From CAVVVS01 sp963751355 (GTDB lineage: Bacteria > Bacteroidota > Ignavibacteria > Ignavibacteriales > Ignavibacteriaceae), in assembly GCA_963751355.1 (NCBI GenBank), contig CAVVVS010000098.1:1-15778 (forward strand): a DNA stretch of 15,778 bases, read 5' to 3'. This document shows positions 7,099 through 15,000 of the stretch, in pieces; within the stretch, counting starts at the first letter, position 1, and every line of letters starts with the position of its first letter. A model generated the notes under the pieces. It was not told the DNA's origin. It worked only from the letters and a program-made list of their open reading frames with translations, and made no database searches. The position numbers and the translations under genes were made by a program.

Positions 7099-8811
7099 AT
7101 GTTAAAATCACTTCTAATTAAAGATTACGCCCTTATCGAGCATATAAATGTGGAATTCGGTAAGGGATTAAATATAATCACCGGTGAAACAGGTGCCGGA
7201 AAATCTATTTTAATAGATGCAATGGGGTTGCTTCTTGGAGAACGTGCTTCGACTGAAGTGGTGCGCAAAGGAGCGGTCAAATCGGTTGTTGAAGGTATCT
7301 TTTATGTAGAAAATAACAAAAAGGTCAAGTCTATTCTAAAAGAAAACGATCTGGAGTTCTTTCCCGAGTTGATAATGAGGAGAGAAATTTCACTTAAAGG
7401 AGCAAACCGTTGTTTTTTAAACGACACTCCCGTCACTCTTTCGCTCATAAAAGACATGGGAAATTTATTGGTAGATATTCACGGTCAGCATGAACACCAA
7501 TCTCTTTTAAGAACAGAAACCCATATCGATTTTATGGATGAATTCGGCAGCATGGAATCGTTGCTTGAAGAATACAAAGTAGAATATACTAGCCTGACGA
7601 AGCTAAAACACGAATTAAAAAACTTGAAAGAAAAAGAATCGTCTTTAAAAGAAAAAAAAGAATTTTATGCATACCAGATTAAAGAAATTGATGCAGTTTC
7701 CCCGCTGGAAGATGAAGAGGAAAAACTTAATGAAGAACTTAACATATTGGAGAATTCTGAAAGATTGTTAGAATTGACTAATAACATTTATGATAAATTA
7801 TATGAATCCGAGAATTCCGTACATGATTTAATGGGGAAAATTCAAAATAACCTTGATGAACTCACAAATATTGATAAGTCTTTTGGCGAAACTGAAAACG
7901 AATGTGATTCCGCACTTACCCTAATTAATGATATTGCTCAATTTATACGAAGTTATAATTCAAAAATTGATTTGGAACCGGAACGCCTGGAAGAAATAAG
8001 AAAACGCCTTAGTGCACTTAATCTTCTAAAAAAGAAATACGGCGGCTCAATAAAATCAATTATTGAACATCGCAAAAAGATAGGGGAAGAATTTGAGATT
8101 GCCGAAAATTATTCCGAAAGAATCTCCGACATGGAAAAAGAGATTGAAGATATAAGAATAAAATGCGGTAGTGCTGCAGGTAAGATTTCCAAAAAGAGAA
8201 AGGAGTGTGCCGGGAAAATTGAAAAAGAAGTTGGAACGGTTTTAACTTCTTTGGGAATTGCAGATTCTTCGTTTAAAATAAAGATAAAGCAACATGCCGC
8301 GGAAGATAAGAATTCGGGTGAATATATATTAGTTGATAACAAACCTCTTAAATTCAACGGTAAAGGCTACGACGAAGTAGAATTTTTTATATCAACAAAC
8401 CTGGGTGAAGATCCAAAACCACTTGCCAAAGTTGCCTCGGGTGGTGAAATATCCAGGATAATGCTTGCCTTAAAAACCATACTTGCAAAAAACGATAAGC
8501 TTCCATTATTAATCTTTGATGAAATTGATACCGGCGTAAGTGGAAGGATTGCTCAAAAAGTGGGCCAAGCATTAAAATTACTTTCCATGTATCACCAAAT
8601 TATTGCTATTACACATTTACCGCAGATTGCCGGTATTGCGGAACATCATTTTGCTGTCGAAAAAGTTCAGAGCGAAGGAAGAGTAATCAGTCGTATAAGA
8701 AAATTGAAAGAAGATGAACGGGTGAAAGAAGTGGCTAAGCTAATGAGCGGAGCGGAGATAACTGAAGCCAGCATTAAAAGTGCTTCCGAATTGATGAATA
8801 ACACAAAATAA
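7099..8811 (+). CDS. recN: DNA repair protein RecN
   Basis: RecN is an SMC-like ATPase of the nucleoid that helps hold and process DNA double-strand break ends during recombinational repair. The 570-residue length is typical. Walker A is GETGAGKS at 29-36, right after the N-terminal strand LLIKDYALIEHINVEF. A region around residues 165-370 is rich in Lys/Glu heptads and forms the antiparallel coiled coil. The ABC signature is ASGGEISR (S447-G448-G449-E450). Walker B ends at D474-E475 in LLIFDEIDTGVSG, followed by the family-typical ITHLPQIA. The ATG at 7099 follows TTTGAGTTT with no strong Shine-Dalgarno sequence. All active-site motifs are intact. No LexA-like operator is recognised upstream. 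Confidence 0.97.
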   Translation: MLKSLLIKDYALIEHINVEFGKGLNIITGETGAGKSILIDAMGLLLGERASTEVVRKGAVKSVVEGIFYVENNKKVKSILKENDLEFFPELIMRREISLKGANRCFLNDTPVTLSLIKDMGNLLVDIHGQHEHQSLLRTETHIDFMDEFGSMESLLEEYKVEYTSLTKLKHELKNLKEKESSLKEKKEFYAYQIKEIDAVSPLEDEEEKLNEELNILENSERLLELTNNIYDKLYESENSVHDLMGKIQNNLDELTNIDKSFGETENECDSALTLINDIAQFIRSYNSKIDLEPERLEEIRKRLSALNLLKKKYGGSIKSIIEHRKKIGEEFEIAENYSERISDMEKEIEDIRIKCGSAAGKISKKRKECAGKIEKEVGTVLTSLGIADSSFKIKIKQHAAEDKNSGEYILVDNKPLKFNGKGYDEVEFFISTNLGEDPKPLAKVASGGEISRIMLALKTILAKNDKLPLLIFDEIDTGVSGRIAQKVGQALKLLSMYHQIIAITHLPQIAGIAEHHFAVEKVQSEGRVISRIRKLKEDERVKEVAKLMSGAEITEASIKSASELMNNTK

Positions 8812-8904
8812 AAAAGTTTAAAATACTTATATGATTAGTGTTGATTTAATTGTTTTTATTACGGAAATTAAGCATAACTTCTAATGTTCATAATTATCAT
8901 CTTT

Positions 8905-8911
8905 AAGGAGG
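8905..8911 (+). promoter_or_regulatory. strong Shine-Dalgarno with very short spacer
   Basis: AAGGAGG is a full match to the anti-Shine-Dalgarno sequence but lies only 3 bases from the ATG at 8915. No later in-frame ATG would preserve the signal peptide, so this start is kept. It suggests high translation of the barrel/lipoprotein unit, or a spacing that tempers it. Confidence 0.6.
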
Positions 8912-8914
8912 CAC

Positions 8915-9802
8915 ATGAAAAAACTACTTATACTCTTCACTTTTATCTTATGCCTTTCATCAACGGCATTTTCACAAATACAGGATAAAATAAGTCAGTT
9001 TGGTGAAACAAATATAGAAGGATTTGCAAAACCTATAGCCACTACTTTGGGTTCAGCATTAAATTCTGGGACGTATTACACGGCAGACTATCCCACGCTG
9101 TTTGGTTTTTCCATAAGTTTTAGAGGAATGTTTGTACTCATTCCTAACTCTCAAAAAACTTTTACACCAACAGTTCCTAGCGGTTACACGGCGGATGAGC
9201 CTACCTCAACCATTTACGGACCAAAAGATGGGGGCGCGGTTTACGGAGGCCCGAACGGATATATAACTTATCCGGGTGGCTTTGATATTTCTAATGTACC
9301 TGTTGTTTTCCCACAACTCTCAGGCAGTATTCTCGGTACGGAACTAATGATCCGGTATGTGCCTGATATAAAAATTAATGATAAAAAGCTGAGTTTTTTC
9401 GGGGTTGGACTTAGTCACAGCATTAGTCGATATTTTCCGCTTTTGCCGATTGATATTGCCGCTCAAATACTTTACTCAAAAATTACAATATCGGATTTAT
9501 TTAATGTAAAGGATTTTGCCGCTAATATCCATGCTAGTAAAACATTTGGTTTATTTACTGCTTACGGAGGTTTGCAATATGAAAATACCGGTGTGGATAT
9601 AAATTATACTATTAAAGGTGATCCCAATAGTGGAGATCCGGCTCTTAGGAACGATAAAAACATTAGTGTGAATTTCACCGGCGATAATCATATTCGGTTT
9701 ACTTTGGGTGGCGCACTGAGACTTGGGGTGTTTGTAATTAATGCAGATTACGGTATTGGTTCGCAATCTGTTGTTTCCGGCGGCTTATCATTTGTATTTT
9801 AG
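8915..9802 (+). CDS. exported barrel-like outer-membrane protein, DUF6588-like
   Basis: The 295-residue protein has a clear signal peptide (MKKLLILFTFILCLSSTAFSQ, cleavage near residue 20). The mature start, with FGETNIEGFAKPIATTLGSALNSG (about 29-52), resembles the conserved opening of DUF6588 proteins of Bacteroidota, where a plug-like N-terminus precedes a barrel. Many glycine-rich amphipathic strands follow (FGFSISFRGMFV, LSFFGVGLSHS, GLFTAYGGLQYENTG, HIRFTLGGALRLGVFVINADYGIG). The last strand is VVSGGLSFVF with terminal Phe, the BAM recognition pattern. A loop at about 88-125 is rich in Gly, Pro and Thr and is probably extracellular. The family assignment is from memory of the motif; function is unknown. 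The lipoprotein gene follows 13 bp later, so the two are probably co-expressed. Confidence 0.8.
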   Translation: MKKLLILFTFILCLSSTAFSQIQDKISQFGETNIEGFAKPIATTLGSALNSGTYYTADYPTLFGFSISFRGMFVLIPNSQKTFTPTVPSGYTADEPTSTIYGPKDGGAVYGGPNGYITYPGGFDISNVPVVFPQLSGSILGTELMIRYVPDIKINDKKLSFFGVGLSHSISRYFPLLPIDIAAQILYSKITISDLFNVKDFAANIHASKTFGLFTAYGGLQYENTGVDINYTIKGDPNSGDPALRNDKNISVNFTGDNHIRFTLGGALRLGVFVINADYGIGSQSVVSGGLSFVF

Positions 9803-9815
9803 GAGGTGTTTTAGT

Positions 9816-10361
9816 ATGAAAAATTATATGAAATTTTTAATCGTCATTATACTGCCATTACTGATTACATTTAATGGTTGTATACTTGATTCATTGAACG
9901 ATATTACGGTCAGCATGCCGTATGCATCCGGTACGATAACTTTGTCCGGCAGTCAATCTTCAATTACGAATAGTGCATCATTCGATATTTCCAAATCCGA
10001 AATTTATCAAAAATACAAGGACAAACTTAATAGTATTACATTTATAAAGGCACAGGTCAGAACCATAGATATTTCCGATAAAAATATTAAAGGTGATCTT
10101 GTAGTAACAGTTAAAGATAAAAACGGAATTACACTTTTCAGTATATCAGAAAAAAATATTGCTCCTGCTGATTATATAGCAACTCCGTTCAAACTCAAAT
10201 TGACGCAATCGGATATTCAAAAGCTTAACACTTATTTAAAGTTAACCGGAAATACCGTATTTTCTGGAACGGTTACAGTGAATAATATAAGCGGGGGAAC
10301 CACACCTCGTGTACTAAAAGTAAAAATTGATATGGCATTTTCAATTAATGCAAATACGTAA
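9816..10361 (+). CDS. uncharacterised lipoprotein paired with the DUF6588-like barrel protein
   Basis: The start is the ATG at 9816, preceded by AGGAGGT at 9801-9807, which overlaps the stop of the upstream gene. A longer frame from 9741 would place the signal sequence internally and is rejected. The 181-residue product has a type II signal peptide: basic MKNYMK, a hydrophobic core (residues 7-18) and a relaxed lipobox FNGC with Cys22 as the lipidated residue. The mature part appears all-beta, with strands such as GTITLSGS, FIKAQVRTIDIS, GDLVVTVKDKNG, GTVTVNNISGG and RVLKVKIDMAFSI. This suggests one or two beta-sandwich domains. I recognise no family. The tight spacing suggests that it may sit beside or bind the barrel protein, which is only inference. 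Confidence 0.8.
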   Translation: MKNYMKFLIVIILPLLITFNGCILDSLNDITVSMPYASGTITLSGSQSSITNSASFDISKSEIYQKYKDKLNSITFIKAQVRTIDISDKNIKGDLVVTVKDKNGITLFSISEKNIAPADYIATPFKLKLTQSDIQKLNTYLKLTGNTVFSGTVTVNNISGGTTPRVLKVKIDMAFSINANT

Positions 10362-10382
10362 AAACGTTATTATATAGTTTAT

Positions 10383-10423
10383 AAATCCTTACGAAATAAT
10401 TTTCGTAAGGATTTTTTATTTTT
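10383..10423 (+). terminator. strong rho-independent terminator after the barrel/lipoprotein unit
   Basis: A perfect 14-bp stem is formed by 10383-10396 and 10401-10414 around a 4-base loop TAAT. It runs into TTTTTTATTTTT. It lies 21 bp after the lipoprotein stop and separates this unit from hemW. It would also form a hairpin in the other direction, but no minus-strand gene ends here. Confidence 0.92.
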
Positions 10424-10461
10424 AAACTCCGGGTTTGGAAAAATAACAAATATATGTAAAC

Positions 10462-11592
10462 TTGAAAGAAACAGCATTATATATTCACATCCCGTTTTGC
10501 GATCACAAATGCATCTATTGTGATTTTTATTCTATTATTACTTCGGATAATATTTTCGCCTTTCTTAATGCATTAAAAAGAGAGATAACTTTTTATTCGA
10601 AAATTTATAATGATAATAGACTATTTACATCGATCTTTTTCGGCGGAGGAACCCCTTCATTAATGAAGCCGGATTATCTGGAAGAAATTATAATTCATCT
10701 TAAAAAAAATTTCGATGTTTCTCCGGATGCCGAAATAACCATGGAAACAAATCCCGGTACTGTGAATAAACAAAAATTAGAAAGATTTTTTGAAAAAGGA
10801 ATTAACCGAATTAGTATCGGCATTCAATCCTTCCATGCAGATGAATTAAATTTCTTAACAAGGATTCACGATAAAGATACAGCAATTAAAACCGTCCGTG
10901 AAGCAAAAGAAATAGGTTTTGAGAATATCAGCCTCGATTTAATTTTTAATCTTCCGAAGCAGACGAAAGAAAAATGGCGGCAAAACCTTGAAATAGCCGT
11001 TGCGCTTCCAGTGAATCATATCTCAACTTACAGTTTGATACTTGAACACGGTACCATTTTGAATAAAATGGTTTTAGACGGCAAGGTGACTATGCAGGAT
11101 GATGATTATGATGCGGATTTGTACGAGTTTACAATCGATTTTCTAACTTCAAATGATTTCATTCAGTATGAAGTTTCAAATTTTGCTAAGGCCGGATTTG
11201 AATGCCGTCATAACAATGCTTACTGGAGATATAAAGATTATTTGAGCTTCGGTACTTCTTCACATTCGTTTGTTGACGGTAAACGGTGGTGGAATTATTC
11301 GAGTTTGAAAAAGTACATCGCTTCGGTTGAAGAGAAAGGAAACGCCGAAGCAAATCATGAATTTATTACAGACAGTCAGAAACTTGATGAATATGTTATG
11401 CTGGCATTGAGAAGTAAGGGATTGGATCTGTCCGAATTTGAAAATGTTTTTGGTGATAGTTGGATAAAAGAGAAATATGATTATTTTAAGAAGTTATCCG
11501 GCGAGAATTTTGTCCTTTTTGATGAGGCATCAATTCGTTTAACTAAAAAAGGTTATGCTGTTTGTGATGAAATTTTGAGCAAACTGCTTTGA
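10462..11592 (+). CDS. hemW: HemW, radical SAM haem chaperone (HemN-like)
   Basis: The 376-residue protein is a radical SAM enzyme of the HemN/HemW family. The Fe-S motif CxxxCxxC is at C13-C17-C20 (CDHKCIYCDF). HemW has Phe after the third Cys-x pair, as here, whereas true HemN coproporphyrinogen dehydrogenases have a fourth Cys (CxxxCxxCxC). This supports a haem-trafficking chaperone over the biosynthetic enzyme. FFGGGTPSL (59-67) is the SAM-binding glycine motif, and ETNPGT, GINRISIGIQSF and YEVSNFAK are conserved family blocks. The C-terminal HemN-C domain (about 300-376) is present. Translation probably begins at TTG 10462, since the nearby ATG at 10454 is followed by a stop. No clear Shine-Dalgarno sequence is seen. 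It stands alone after a terminator. Confidence 0.93.
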   Translation: MKETALYIHIPFCDHKCIYCDFYSIITSDNIFAFLNALKREITFYSKIYNDNRLFTSIFFGGGTPSLMKPDYLEEIIIHLKKNFDVSPDAEITMETNPGTVNKQKLERFFEKGINRISIGIQSFHADELNFLTRIHDKDTAIKTVREAKEIGFENISLDLIFNLPKQTKEKWRQNLEIAVALPVNHISTYSLILEHGTILNKMVLDGKVTMQDDDYDADLYEFTIDFLTSNDFIQYEVSNFAKAGFECRHNNAYWRYKDYLSFGTSSHSFVDGKRWWNYSSLKKYIASVEEKGNAEANHEFITDSQKLDEYVMLALRSKGLDLSEFENVFGDSWIKEKYDYFKKLSGENFVLFDEASIRLTKKGYAVCDEILSKLL

Positions 11593-11599
11593 TTTATCG

Positions 11600-11678
11600 G
11601 CAGTTGAGACTCACTTATTTAATCTTAATTGATAATTTTTAAATCAGCTTTTTTTTCTAAAAAGTTATTCTCAACTGC
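11600..11678. repeat. 10-bp perfect inverted repeat in the hemW-symporter gap
   Basis: GCAGTTGAGA at 11600-11609 is the exact reverse complement of TCTCAACTGC at 11669-11678, with 59 bases between the arms. The spacer contains a run of eight T at 11649-11656. The element starts 7 bases after the hemW stop. It might close a long stem-loop at the 3' end of the hemW transcript or be a paired protein-binding site. No gene or other motif is seen in the rest of 11593-11766. Confidence 0.5.
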
Positions 11679-11766
11679 ATGAATACACTAATTTTAATTC
11701 GCGATTTTCTTATTTATTAAGCAAGGCTCAATTAAATAAATTTTACTAATAAATAACTCAAATCTC

Positions 11767-13026
11767 ATGTCTAAATTAAAATTAAAACTCCACTGGCAAA
11801 TTTTAATAGCTTTGTTAATAGGAGTGCTTTACGGCTTATTCTTTACAGAATATGTCAAGTATGTTACATGGATGGGGGATGTTTTCCTCGAAGCACTTAA
11901 AATGATCATCGTTCCTCTGATCCTAACTTCAATTGTTACTGGTATTGCTAACATAGGCGATGCGCAGGATCTTGGCAAGATGGGATTGAAAACTTTAACT
12001 TATTACATTGTCACAAGTCTGTTTGCTATTTTGGTGGGGCTCACCTTTGTTAATTTAATTCAGCCGGGTGTTGGTGCCGATTTAGGTTTTTCGAAAGAAG
12101 TTGAAGGAATCCATGCCGCATCACAAGGCTTCGGCAATTTTCTGCTACGACTTATTCCTACAAACATTTTTCAATCATTGGCAAGCGGTGATATGCTTGC
12201 AATAATATTCTTCGCAGTACTGGTGGGATTCTTTTTAACAAAAATATCGGATGAATATAAAAATCCGATGATAAATTTATTTAACGGCGGTTTTGAATTG
12301 ATGATGAAAATAACTTCCTTTGTTATCAAATTTGCACCGCTTGGTATTTTGGGAATTGTTGCAGGTGTAGTTGCCGAACAAAAAGATATACTTTCTGTTG
12401 CACAGAGACTCGGACTTTACATGTTGTGCGTACTTCTGGGACTTGCCGTTCATGCTTTTATTACCCTTCCCTTAATTTTGCGCTTTTTCGGTAAAGCAAA
12501 TCCATGGAGACACTTTAAAGCAATGACGTCTCCTTTATTAACTGCATTTTCAACATCTTCTTCTTCAGCCACTTTGCCTTTGACTTTGGAAGCGGTCGAA
12601 TATGAAGTTGGTGTATCAAACAAAGTTACTAGTTTTGTGCTTCCTTTGGGTGCTACGGTTAATATGGATGGAACAGCATTGTACGAGTGTGTTGCCGCCA
12701 TGTTTATTGCGCAAGCTTACGGAATACATTTGGATTTCTTTCATCAGTTCATCGTTGTTTTTACTGCGCTTCTGGCATCTATTGGTGCTGCCGGAATTCC
12801 AATGGCGGGATTAGTGATGATAACGGTTATCCTATCCGCAGTAGGTTTACCATTGGAAGGTGTCGGTTTAATTTTAGCTGTTGACAGAATTCTCGACATG
12901 TGCCGGACTACCGTCAACGTTTGGAGCGATTCCTGCGGAGCAGCTGTAGTCGCACGTTCGGAAGGTGAAACAATAAATGTTTCAATTGATAATCCAGAAT
13001 ATCTTCCTAATAAAAAAGCTGGGTAA
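11767..13026 (+). CDS. dicarboxylate/amino acid:cation symporter (DAACS, GltP/DctA-like)
   Basis: This 419-residue inner-membrane transporter belongs to the SLC1/glutamate transporter family and should take up acidic amino acids or C4-dicarboxylates with Na+ or H+. About eight hydrophobic segments are visible, starting with LHWQILIALLIGVLYGLFF. The HP1 serine-rich motif STSSSSATLPLT begins at residue 262, NMDGT lies at 299-303, and TM8 reads DRILDMCRTTVNVWSD with D373, D377, R380 and N384. In the archaeal homologue GltPh, the equivalent Arg and Asp residues hold the substrate side-chain carboxylate and amino group; both are retained, favouring acidic substrates over neutral ones. No strong Shine-Dalgarno sequence precedes the ATG. 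Glutamate, aspartate and dicarboxylates cannot be separated from sequence alone. Confidence 0.93.
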   Translation: MSKLKLKLHWQILIALLIGVLYGLFFTEYVKYVTWMGDVFLEALKMIIVPLILTSIVTGIANIGDAQDLGKMGLKTLTYYIVTSLFAILVGLTFVNLIQPGVGADLGFSKEVEGIHAASQGFGNFLLRLIPTNIFQSLASGDMLAIIFFAVLVGFFLTKISDEYKNPMINLFNGGFELMMKITSFVIKFAPLGILGIVAGVVAEQKDILSVAQRLGLYMLCVLLGLAVHAFITLPLILRFFGKANPWRHFKAMTSPLLTAFSTSSSSATLPLTLEAVEYEVGVSNKVTSFVLPLGATVNMDGTALYECVAAMFIAQAYGIHLDFFHQFIVVFTALLASIGAAGIPMAGLVMITVILSAVGLPLEGVGLILAVDRILDMCRTTVNVWSDSCGAAVVARSEGETINVSIDNPEYLPNKKAG

Positions 13027-13050
13027 AGAGGTTATCCCAGCTTTTAAGTT
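13012..13050. terminator. bidirectional terminator between the symporter and pta
   Basis: A perfect 10-bp stem (AAAAGCTGGG 13014-13023 with CCCAGCTTTT 13036-13045) encloses a 12-base loop. On the plus strand it is followed by TTTTAAGTTTT. On the minus strand it is followed by a run of six T. The symporter stop TAA (13024-13026) lies in the loop and the left arm encodes its last residues. It can therefore end both convergent transcripts. Confidence 0.88.
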
Positions 13051-13054
13051 TTAA

Positions 13055-14032
13055 TTATGCCATTAATGCACAAATGGCAGCAGTGTTTACAATATCATCA
13101 ACGCTGCATCCACGGCTTAAATCGAAGAAAGGCTTTTTCAATCCCTGTACTATTGGACCGACAGCTTCTGCTTTCCCCATTCTTTGAGCAATCTTATAAC
13201 CGATGTTTCCTGAATTAAGGTCAGGGAAAATGAGCACATTTGCTCTTCCTGCAACTTCACTGCCTGGTGCTTTTCGTTTACCTACAGCATCAACTACTGC
13301 TGCATCAAATTGAAGTTCGCCGTCAATTGTCAAATCCGCTCTTTTCGTTTTCACAATATTTATTGCATTCAATACTTTGTCTATTGTTTCATGCTTAGCG
13401 CTGCCTTTAGTAGAGAATGAAAGCATTGCTAAATACGGTTTTTCACCAGTAAGCTTTTGATGATTATCAGCTGTAGTAATAGCAATATCCGCAAGCTGAG
13501 CGGCATCTGGATCCGGAACTACGGCGCAATCAGCAAAGCTGTAGGTTTTTTCAGGTAATGCCATTAAAAAGAAACTTGATACAATAGAAATGCCTTCGGA
13601 CATCCCGATACACTGAATCCCTGCTCTCAGAACATCCCCTGTAGAAGCAACGGAACCTGCAACACTTCCGTCCGCTATTCCTTCTTTAACCATCATTGCA
13701 CCGTAAAAAAGATCTCGCTGCATTGTTTCGCGGGCTTGTTCTATTGTAATTCCTTTTTTCTTACGAATGTTAAAGAACATGTTGGAGAAATCACTTAATT
13801 TATCGGAAGTTGCCGGATTGATAATTCTAATTCCTGTTAGATCAATGCCAATCTTTTTAGCATTTCCTCTAATAATATTCTCATCACCTAAGGTGATTAC
13901 TAGTGCTGTTTTATTTTTTAGCAGGATTTCCGCCGCTCGGAGCACTCTCTCGTCGTGCGATTCAGGTAAAACAATTGTTTTTTTCTTCTGTGAAGCTTTA
14001 GTTTTAATATTTTCTAAAAGTTCGATTTCCAT
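13055..14032 (-). CDS. pta: phosphate acetyltransferase (short, catalytic-domain form)
   Basis: Pta interconverts acetyl-CoA plus phosphate and acetyl-phosphate plus CoA in the cytosol. It links glycolysis or amino-acid breakdown to acetate and ATP through acetate kinase, which is not in this window. The 325-residue length is that of the compact single-domain form without the DRTGG regulatory region. Family blocks are TIVLPESHDERVLRAA near the start, DGSVAGSVASTGDVLRAG, DGELQFDAAVV, NVLIFPDLNSGNIGYKIAQR and GPIVQGLKKPFFDLSRGC near the end. I chose ATG at 14032 because GGGG lies about 7 bases upstream. A TTG at 14044 would add four residues and consume that ribosome binding site. It shares a bidirectional terminator with the symporter. 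Confidence 0.95.
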   Translation of the reverse strand: MEIELLENIKTKASQKKKTIVLPESHDERVLRAAEILLKNKTALVITLGDENIIRGNAKKIGIDLTGIRIINPATSDKLSDFSNMFFNIRKKKGITIEQARETMQRDLFYGAMMVKEGIADGSVAGSVASTGDVLRAGIQCIGMSEGISIVSSFFLMALPEKTYSFADCAVVPDPDAAQLADIAITTADNHQKLTGEKPYLAMLSFSTKGSAKHETIDKVLNAINIVKTKRADLTIDGELQFDAAVVDAVGKRKAPGSEVAGRANVLIFPDLNSGNIGYKIAQRMGKAEAVGPIVQGLKKPFFDLSRGCSVDDIVNTAAICALMA

Positions 14033-14100
14033 AATTATCCCCAAAATATTTTTGTTTTAAACTATAAAATTACGAAAATTATATATGATTTTTGGATGAT

Positions 14101-14129
14101 TTGACATTTTAGCTGCAAAAATGTGTACT
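14101..14129 (+). promoter_or_regulatory. candidate sigma-70-like promoter for the yggS-divIVA operon
   Basis: TTGACA at 14101-14106 is followed after 17 bases by TGTACT at 14124-14129, which matches four of six -10 positions. It lies in the 250-bp AT-rich gap between divergent pta and yggS. Two further TATAAT boxes lie downstream (14196-14201 and 14219-14224) without good -35 partners, so the true start is uncertain. This group often uses other promoter consensuses. Confidence 0.3.
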
Positions 14130-14192
14130 TTATTGTGCAACGTGTGATGAAATTAAAAATAATAATAAAAAGTGTATTTTTAGTTAATAATT

Positions 14193-14225
14193 GATTATAA
14201 TAGTATCTTATTTTCGATTATAATA
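14193..14225 (+). repeat. direct repeat of GATTATAATA upstream of yggS
   Basis: The 10-mer GATTATAATA occurs at 14193-14202 and 14216-14225, 23 bases apart start to start (about two helical turns). Each copy holds a TATAAT hexamer. They could be paired -10 boxes or regulator half-sites, but they lie in very AT-rich DNA where such repeats arise easily. Nothing else is seen in 14033-14295; there is no sign of a small gene or tRNA. Confidence 0.35.
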
Positions 14226-14295
14226 TCGATAAATATAGCCTTTTAACGTTGATTTTTGATGATAAAAGCGATACATTCACTTTCTTAATTTTACT

Positions 14296-15000
14296 ATGAT
14301 TGCTGAAAATATAAAACATCTGCGTGACCGGATAGAAAAAAAATGTTTGGAGGTTGGAAGAGATAGCTCTGAAATAAAATTGGTTGCAGTCTCCAAAAAT
14401 TTCGGTATTGATGAAATAAATACGGCTTATGCAGAAGGATTAAAAGACTTTGGAGAAAACAGAGCGCAGGAACTCGATGCAAAGTTTGAAGAGTTAGGGG
14501 ACAAAATAACCTGGCATTTTATTGGTAATTTGCAAAGAAATAAAGTTAGGTTTGTTGTTAAGTCTGCTGATTATATTCACTCTGTCGATTCCCTAATGCT
14601 TGCATCCGAAATCAATAAACGTGCTGCTAAAATAAACAGGGTACTTAAAGTTCTTTTACAAATAAAAACTTCCGATGAAGAAACTAAGTCCGGTTTAGTC
14701 AACAAGAGTGAAATAAGAGATTTAGCATCTTATTGTAATGAATTTAATAATTTGAATGTAATTGGACTTATGACGATTGCACCGCTAACACAAGATTTAA
14801 ATCGTATCAGAAAAAGTTTTAGTTCTCTTCGTAAATTGCGTGATCAATTAAATACGGAAGGACTAAATCTTAAAGAATTATCTATGGGTATGACCTCGGA
14901 TTTTGAAATTGCCATAGAAGAAGGTGCTACAATGCTGAGAATTGGTTCAGCAATTTTCGGAGAAAGAGATTATTCAAAAGATTGGAAGGAGGAACTATGA
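14296..15000 (+). CDS. yggS: YggS/PLPBP family pyridoxal-phosphate homeostasis protein
   Basis: The 234-residue cytosolic protein has the alanine-racemase-like TIM-barrel fold that binds PLP without known catalysis and affects vitamin B6 and amino-acid balance. The PLP-binding lysine is K34 in KLVAVSKNF. FGENRAQEL (about 52-60), WHFIGNLQRNK (about 74-84), the MTIAPLT block, LSMGMTSDFEIAIEEG and TMLRIGSAIFGER are signature segments of the family. The ATG at 14296 follows a T-rich leader with no Shine-Dalgarno sequence. Its TGA overlaps the divIVA start as ATGA, so the two are translationally coupled. In Firmicutes the orthologue (YlmE) also sits in a cluster ending with divIVA. Confidence 0.95.
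   Translation: MIAENIKHLRDRIEKKCLEVGRDSSEIKLVAVSKNFGIDEINTAYAEGLKDFGENRAQELDAKFEELGDKITWHFIGNLQRNKVRFVVKSADYIHSVDSLMLASEINKRAAKINRVLKVLLQIKTSDEETKSGLVNKSEIRDLASYCNEFNNLNVIGLMTIAPLTQDLNRIRKSFSSLRKLRDQLNTEGLNLKELSMGMTSDFEIAIEEGATMLRIGSAIFGERDYSKDWKEEL

Noticed and set aside
9741..9815. Longer start for the lipoprotein gene, overlapping the barrel gene
   Set aside because: It would put the signal peptide 25 residues inside the protein; the ATG at 9816 has its own AGGAGGT site at proper spacing.
12450..12884. Open frames on both strands inside the symporter gene
   Set aside because: They overlap the HP1, NMDGT and adjacent conserved segments of the transporter and have no independent support.
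14033..14044. TTG start giving pta four extra residues
   Set aside because: The ATG at 14032 is preceded by a GGGG ribosome binding site at suitable spacing, which the longer version would translate.
3766..14231. A 13-base match (inverted) between 3766-3778 and 14219-14231
   Set aside because: The sequence is almost all A/T with one TATCGATA core; such matches are expected by chance between AT-rich gaps in a window this size.
14045..14295. Possible tRNA or small RNA gene in the pta-yggS gap
   Set aside because: No cloverleaf, GTTC-type T-loop or GC-rich stem can be seen; the gap is uniformly AT-rich.
14982..14996. TTG start adding five residues to DivIVA
   Set aside because: These codons are the Shine-Dalgarno sequence itself, and the ATG at 14997 overlaps the yggS stop in the usual ATGA form.
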